Assembly (NCBI GenBank): GCA_010672185.1
Contig: JAAHHL010000186.1
Coordinates: 1-9,471, forward strand
Reading direction: 5' to 3'
Origin: Caldora sp. SIO3E6
GTDB lineage: Bacteria > Cyanobacteriota > Cyanobacteriia > Cyanobacteriales > Coleofasciculaceae
Length of the DNA: 9,471 bases
The notes under the pieces were generated by a model. The model did not search any database. It had not been told where the DNA came from and saw only the letters and a program-made list of their open reading frames with translations. Both the position numbers and the translations under genes were made by a program. Each line of letters starts with the position of its first letter. Within the stretch, counting starts at the first letter, position 1. Shown piece after piece: positions 6,901-9,471 of the stretch.

Positions 6901-7821
6901 AGCGATGGCAGCTTCTAAATTATCTGCCTTTTCTCCGAGTATCCGGTCGGTATAAGCAAGTGCTAAATTATTCTGAGTCCCTGCCCAGTCAACGGGGAAA
7001 GCTTCACGGGTGTATATTTGTAGAGCATTTTTGTAAGAAGCGATGGCAGCTTCTAAATTATCTGCCTTTTCTCCGAGTATCCGACATAGATAAGCAGTTG
7101 CTAAATTATGCTGAGTCATTGCCCAGTCAACAGGGAAAGCTTCACGGGTACGAATCTCTAGAGCATTGTGACAAGAAGCGATGGAATTTTCTAAATTTTC
7201 CGCCTTTTCTCCCCGTATCCGGTTGGTATAAGCAGTCGCTAAATTATTCTGAATCGCTGCCCACTGTTCAGGGAAAGCTTCACGGGTGTAAATTTGTAGA
7301 GTATTTTTGTAAGAAGCGATCGCAGTCTCCAGATTACTAGCTCTGTTTCCCAAAGTAAATTGCCCAACGAGGTTGCCAAATGTAACCAAATAATATGCAA
7401 TAGACTGTGCTTCTGCAGGTTCGACTTCTGCTAAAGTCTGTGTTGCCCAAACTTGCAAAATTTGCGTCAAACCATCATCCAGTTTATCCAAATTGGCTTG
7501 CAGTAGAGGATAAATTACCTGTGGATTATCATCACTGTCTACTATTGCTAGTAATACCTCCAGCACAAACTGCTTATATTCCTCTGGCGTCGCTGCCACA
7601 ATTCCCAAACTGTAGGCAATCTTCACTGCGTAGTTGCTCAACCACGCAGCATTCTGGCTCCCCTCCGTTGCCAGATGTTCAGCTACCAATGCCATCATTT
7701 GTACTAATCCTGCATCCACGAGTTCCGAATTAGCTTGCAAAACTTGATCTTCTTCCCCAATAGGGGAATCCAACAGGAATTTAATCAGTTCTTCGTAAGC
7801 CTGTAAGCGGTTTTCGTCCAT
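3907..7821 (-). CDS. TPR-CHAT protein (caspase-like protease candidate)
   Basis: The 1304-residue product has four parts. Residues 1-160 are a helical N-terminal region with two related QAN-containing segments. Residues 163-714 are twelve 46-residue TPR-like repeats of the type NLEAAIASYKNALQIYTREA, with FPVDWAxTQNNLAxAY following. A thirteenth partial unit and ordinary TPR-like helices lead to a coiled coil (about 839-885). The CHAT domain spans about 890-1302 and shows LILIPHRFLHLLPLHSLP (993-1010), H1135 in FFFCHGYF, C1177 in NLSACETG, and the FLLAGSTNVVSSLWTVD core. CHAT domains belong to the caspase-like peptidase clan, and H1135/C1177 are the expected catalytic dyad, so it is probably active. 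Related TPR-CHAT proteins include HetF and the Csx29 protease that cleaves Csx30. The long TPR array is likely the sensor or docking surface. The 127-residue gene follows after 3 nt. The start at 7821 is the first ATG and lacks a clear ribosome site. The substrate is unknown. Confidence 0.93.
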   Translation of the reverse strand: MDENRLQAYEELIKFLLDSPIGEEDQVLQANSELVDAGLVQMMALVAEHLATEGSQNAAWLSNYAVKIAYSLGIVAATPEEYKQFVLEVLLAIVDSDDNPQVIYPLLQANLDKLDDGLTQILQVWATQTLAEVEPAEAQSIAYYLVTFGNLVGQFTLGNRASNLETAIASYKNTLQIYTREAFPEQWAAIQNNLATAYTNRIRGEKAENLENSIASCHNALEIRTREAFPVDWAMTQHNLATAYLCRILGEKADNLEAAIASYKNALQIYTREAFPVDWAGTQNNLALAYTDRILGEKADNLEAAIASYKNALQIYTREAFPVDWAGTQNNLANAYLYRILGEKADNLEDAIASYKNALQIRTCEAFPFDWATTQNNLALAYTDRILGEKADNLEAAIAFYKNALEIYTREAFPEQWAMTQNNLALAYTDRIREEKAENLESAIASCNNALEIYTREAFPEQWAQTQNNLALVYTDRIREEKAENLESAIASCNNALEVYTRKAFPFEWARTQNNLASAYLYRILGEKAENLEAAIAFYKNALEVYTRKAFPFEWARTQNNLASAYLYRILGEKAENLEAAIASYKNALQIYTSEAFPVDWARTQNNLASAYLYRILGEKAENLESAIASLKNALEVYTRKAFPVEWARTQNNLALVYTDRIRGKKADNLEAAIASCNNALEIYTREAFPVDWAWTQNNLASAYLYRILGEKADNLESAIASLKNALQIRTREAFPQSHSDSLFNLGLAYREAQQWQDAYDTFVATIQTTEFLREEILSGDESKQKLAEEWNRLYRYMLETCLQLNQPTKALEYAERSKTRNLVEAIFLRDSHSIFPLEDAEELAQLRDEIAKAQYQIQQGQAANYRELAQSLQDLRQQRNQLQDSYLPIGSSFQFDLFQQTLDRETAVIEWYISNDTFLAFIITKDAPLSFWQSTSADLQALRDFTFSTYLPSYDNEPETWRNRLTEALQNLSQILHLKEILQLLPSSCNRLILIPHRFLHLLPLHSLPMTKDSTANTDTSPTYLLDCFSGGISYAPSCQLLQQLQTRQRNKFSNLFAIQTPTDDLYGKDKGAVSAIEKQFTHSHILRNEEATKSALFEEMRDLEMQGRDIPNTNLSTQQPKLPNAHCLFFFCHGYFKPESPLDSGLKLADGKLTVREIIANFRLNNCRLVNLSACETGIPDSGNSDEYISLPYGFLLAGSTNVVSSLWTVDATATALLMTKFYEELQQQDHITLAMRTAQSWLRDSTIEDFQAWLSQSKLSRFWKSKLRKQFDQQKQDFGATTKPFNSAYYWSAFCVIGKGE
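3912..3918 (-). promoter_or_regulatory. Ribosome binding site of the 127-residue gene
   Basis: AAAGGAG on the minus strand, with 8 nt between it and the ATG at 3903. It lies inside the last codons of the TPR-CHAT gene, whose TAA (3907-3909) falls between the site and the start. It is the clearest Shine-Dalgarno sequence in the window and supports coupling of the two genes. Confidence 0.8.
5680..7335 (-). repeat. Twelve 138-bp tandem units encoding the TPR-like array
   Basis: The coding sequence for residues 163-714 is exactly 12 x 138 bp with no indels. Units differ mainly in a few modules: AYTDR or AYLYR in the second helix, SYKN, SCNN, SLKN or FYKN in the first, and FPVDW, FPEQW or FPFEW in the loop. 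These modules are shuffled along the array. The stretches 6824-6945 and 6962-7083 are identical over 122 bp, showing recent homogenisation by unequal exchange or gene conversion. Confidence 0.92.
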
Positions 7822-7990
7822 TCTGAGGCTGGGAATTTAGAATTTACGTCTAATGTGAACTAAATCAACATATTGCAACCCCATCCTCAGGTTAACCCAA
7901 CGAATCCCCAGATCGTCAACAAGCGATCGCCTACGGTAACAATGGATAATTGATAATTGATCAATTCGGTTTAAAGCCTCTCCTTGTAAG

Positions 7991-8033
7991 AAAAAAAAGT
8001 GCTCTTGAGATTTCCTGATGTTCAATCAAGCAC
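7991..8033 (-). terminator. Probable intrinsic terminator upstream of the CHAT operon
   Basis: On the minus strand GTGCTTGA pairs with TCAAGAGCAC (8-bp stem with a 2-nt bulge) and is followed directly by eight T residues (7998-7991). The loop of about 17 nt is longer than usual, which lowers confidence. It would stop leftward transcription arriving from the kinase or the repeat arrays. The CHAT operon would then have its own promoter between 7990 and 7822, though I see no strong one there. Confidence 0.45.
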
Positions 8034-8040
8034 GGTTTGA

Positions 8041-8330
8041 ATTTACGATTAATGGGGAAGATACAGAGGGCAGGTTTTGATTCTAATATTCTGGTCTAAT
8101 TGGTTAGGCGATCGCTAAACCCGCCCCTACAATATTTACGATTAATGGGGAAGATACGGAGGGCGGGTTTTGATTCTAATATTCTGGTCTAATTGGTTAG
8201 GCGATCGCTAAACCCGCCCCTACAATATTGATGATTAATGGGGAAGATACGGAGGGCGGGTTTTGATTCTAATATTCCGGTCTAATTGGTTAGGCGATCG
8301 CTAAACCCGCCCCTACAATATTGATGATTA
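8041..8330. repeat. 93-bp tandem array, three units plus partial fourth
   Basis: Units begin at 8041, 8134 and 8227 with an exact 93-bp period, and a fourth starts at 8320 but breaks off after about 11 bp. Each unit carries arms GGGCGGGTTT and AAACCCGCCC around a 39-nt loop, plus one HIP1 octamer (8108, 8201, 8294). Unit 1 has one arm mismatch (GGGCAGGTTT). Units are otherwise nearly identical, so the array arose recently. No reading frame or spacer pattern supports coding or CRISPR function. Confidence 0.9.
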
Positions 8331-8403
8331 TCTACGAGCGATCGCTTAACATCTACCTCAATAACCCTTTATCTAGCGTTTCTCGGACTCATAAAGTACA
8401 CTC

Positions 8404-8565
8404 TTTACTTCAAAGTCTCCCTTTACTTCAAAGTCCCCCTTTACTTCAAAGTCCCCCTTTACTTCAAAGTCCCCCTTCACTTCAAAGTCCCCCTTTACTT
8501 CAAAGTCCCCCTTTACTTCAAAGTCCCCCTTTACTTCAAAGTCTCCCTTCACTTCAAAGTCCCCC
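8404..8565. repeat. 18-bp tandem array, nine units
   Basis: Nine units of TTTACTTCAAAGTCCCCC repeat with an exact 18-bp period and few substitutions (TTCAC for TTTAC, GTCTCCC for GTCCCCC). The last unit runs straight into the CCCCCTT hairpin at 8561-8577, so the array looks like an expansion of the left flank of that element. The minus strand carries regularly spaced runs of five G. The open plus-strand frame here (LLQSPP repeats) follows from 18 being a multiple of three. Confidence 0.9.
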
Positions 8566-8590
8566 TTTTTAAGGGGGATTTAGGGGGATC
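8561..8590. repeat. CCCCCTT/AAGGGGG hairpin repeat
   Basis: CCCCCTT (8561-8567) and AAGGGGG (8571-8577) form a perfect 7-bp stem with a 3-nt loop, followed by ATTTAGGGGGATC. This string is of a type I recall as scattered widely between genes in filamentous cyanobacteria. No T-run follows on either strand, so termination is not implied. Confidence 0.7.
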
Positions 8591-8593
8591 AAC

Positions 8594-8634
8594 ATGTGCG
8601 CACATTTTCCGATTATAAAAATATAATAGCAGAT
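8594..8634. repeat. Dispersed 41-bp repeat with 12-bp palindrome, copy 2
   Basis: Direct partner of 644-684: ATGTGCGCACAT (8594-8605), then TTTTCC and an AT-rich tail that here contains a consensus TATAAT at 8622-8627. The stretch from here to 8749 holds little else: a small GGACT-GA-AGTCC hairpin at 8709-8720 and the 18-nt repeat at 8729-8746. Confidence 0.7.
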
Positions 8635-8728
8635 AATGGGGAAAAAGATGTTGCTTGGGAAACAATTTGTATAGTCAATTATCGGGATTTGGTTTCTGGC
8701 TTCTTTTTGGACTGAAGTCCTACTACTG

Positions 8729-8746
8729 CTTATTACTTCAAAACCC
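8729..8746. repeat. 18-nt repeat just after the kinase stop codon
   Basis: CTTATTACTTCAAAACCC is identical to 955-972. Here it lies 3 nt past the kinase stop codon; at the other site it lies about 42 bp past the cyclase stop codon. It belongs to the same heptamer-linked intergenic repeat type (GGGTTTTGAAGTAATAAG on the minus strand). Confidence 0.65.
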
Positions 8747-8749
8747 TAA

Positions 8750-9471
8750 TTACCACCTAACGGGCAACTTAACCGTAAAAGTAGTGTTACCGGGAGTAGA
8801 AGTAAAGCTAATCTCTCCTTGATGCTTGTCGATAATCTTTTTGACAATATCCAAGCCTAAACCACTGCCTTCTCCAGCAGATTTGGTAGTAAAAAAGGGC
8901 TGAAAGATTTTATCCTGAATCTCTGGGGGAATACCACAACCGGAATCTTGGACTTCAACAATAATATGTTGCTCGTGCTGATAGATGCCAATTTCCAGGT
9001 TTCCTTTACCATCCATCGCTTGAATGGCATTGTGAATTAAATTCGTCCACACTTGCACTAATTCATCAGGGTAGCAGGAAATCTCTGGAACCGGTTGATA
9101 GTTACGAATCAGGTTGACGCCCTTCTTGAGGTAGTTGTGGTAGAGTTGCAGCACGGTTTCCATACCGTCAGTAACTTGGGCTGACTGCTTTTCCCCACTG
9201 TCATCATAACGGGCGTAGCTTTTGAGAGCAAAGACGATTTTAGAAGCTCGTTCAACGGCGTTGTTGATATTGTGGCTGTTGGCGTGGAGGCGGGCAATAT
9301 CGTAGCCTACTTGCACAATTTGCTGAGCTTGGGGAGTTTGTAACAAGGAAATTTGAGACTCAAAGCTGTCATGCAATCCCCCTTCCGTGAGCAAGTGGGC
9401 GAGTTGTTTGGCATTGGCAATCTCATAAGAGTTAAGTTGTTGAGTCACGGTGCGCTTAATTTGGCGCTTTT
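8750..9471 (-). CDS. Histidine kinase, C-terminal part (cut by window edge)
   Basis: The visible part holds a complete HATPase ATP-binding domain at its C-terminus. Numbered from the GTG at 9448, it shows the N box NLIHNAIQAM (136-145, N140), G1 box DSGCGIP (168-174), F box IFQPFFTTK (181-189) and G2 box GEGSGLGL (192-199). Before it, residues 60-80 (NINNAVERASKIVFALKSYAR) resemble the second helix of a dimerisation domain. A standard H box with HE-NP is not evident; H26 in GGLHDSF is a possible phospho-acceptor. The frame stays open from the GTG to the window edge and encodes KRQIKRT, so GTG is probably not the true start and sensor domains should lie outside. It is the natural phosphodonor for the two receiver proteins downstream, although the CHAT operon and a probable terminator intervene. 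Confidence 0.9.
   Translation of the reverse strand, partial: KRQIKRTVTQQLNSYEIANAKQLAHLLTEGGLHDSFESQISLLQTPQAQQIVQVGYDIARLHANSHNINNAVERASKIVFALKSYARYDDSGEKQSAQVTDGMETVLQLYHNYLKKGVNLIRNYQPVPEISCYPDELVQVWTNLIHNAIQAMDGKGNLEIGIYQHEQHIIVEVQDSGCGIPPEIQDKIFQPFFTTKSAGEGSGLGLDIVKKIIDKHQGEISFTSTPGNTTFTVKLPVRW

Noticed and set aside
5739..7340. Several plus-strand frames opposite the TPR array
   Set aside because: They are antisense shadows of the 138-bp repeats and share their period; the minus-strand frame has clear protein homology features.
3907..7821. Type III-E CRISPR Csx29 assignment for the TPR-CHAT protein
   Set aside because: No cas genes, no CRISPR array and no Csx30-like neighbour are visible; the repeat type matches general cyanobacterial TPR-CHAT proteins instead.
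7955..7966. 12-bp palindrome AATTGATCAATT as an operator
   Set aside because: It is AT-rich, lies in a run of related ATTGATAATTG repeats and has no second site or recognisable regulator; too weak to call.
7837..8025. Minus-strand 62-codon frame upstream of the CHAT gene
   Set aside because: It begins within the probable terminator stem, crosses a HIP1 site, has no ribosome site and shows no recognisable domain.
8041..8565. Possible CRISPR array
   Set aside because: The 93-bp and 18-bp units are contiguous with no unique spacers, and no cas genes are present.
8321..8572. Plus-strand 83-codon frame with LLQSPP repeats
   Set aside because: It is produced by the 18-bp intergenic array, which stays open only because 18 is a multiple of three. 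It has no ribosome site and no non-repeat domain.
9446..9448. GTG at 9448 as the kinase start
   Set aside because: The same frame stays open to the window edge and continues with a plausible basic helical segment, so the gene most likely starts outside.

Overview
The window looks like part of a filamentous cyanobacterial chromosome. I see at least eight HIP1 octamers (GCGATCGC) at 448, 1901, 7316, 7923, 8108, 8201, 8294 and 8338. Heptamer tandem repeats lie between genes, along with several hairpin repeats typical of filamentous cyanobacteria. The gene families (CHAT-TPR protein, receiver-PAS-adenylate cyclase, multi-sensor histidine kinase) are expanded in that group. The species cannot be named from this sequence.

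All convincing genes lie on the minus strand, so the transcriptional order runs from high to low coordinates. At 9471-8750 is the C-terminal part of a histidine kinase that runs off the window. A gene-free, repeat-rich stretch follows (8749-7822), holding a 41-bp dispersed repeat with a 12-bp palindrome, a 9 x 18-bp array, a 3 x 93-bp array of stem-loop units and a probable terminator. Next is a two-gene operon: a 1304-residue TPR-CHAT protein (7821-3907) with 12 near-identical 46-residue repeats and an intact His/Cys pair, then a 127-residue unknown protein (3903-3520) starting 3 nt after its stop codon. After a short repeat-rich gap come a single-domain response regulator (3318-2920) and a receiver-PAS-class III nucleotide cyclase (2688-1015). 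A 600-1014 spacer holds a MITE-like element and other repeats. A small TPR protein (599-147) ends the set, lying between two direct repeats.

Taken together, a kinase, a stand-alone receiver and a receiver-cyclase form a plausible phosphorelay-to-cAMP set. A caspase-like TPR-CHAT protein and its coupled small partner sit inside it. The most interesting inference is that the 127-residue protein is a substrate or partner of the CHAT protein; the sequence supports this by operon structure only, not by homology. The matching repeats on both sides of the cyclase-to-CHAT block suggest either a rearranged or inserted block, or simply a genome rich in intergenic repeats. No RNA genes, CRISPR array or full insertion sequence were seen.
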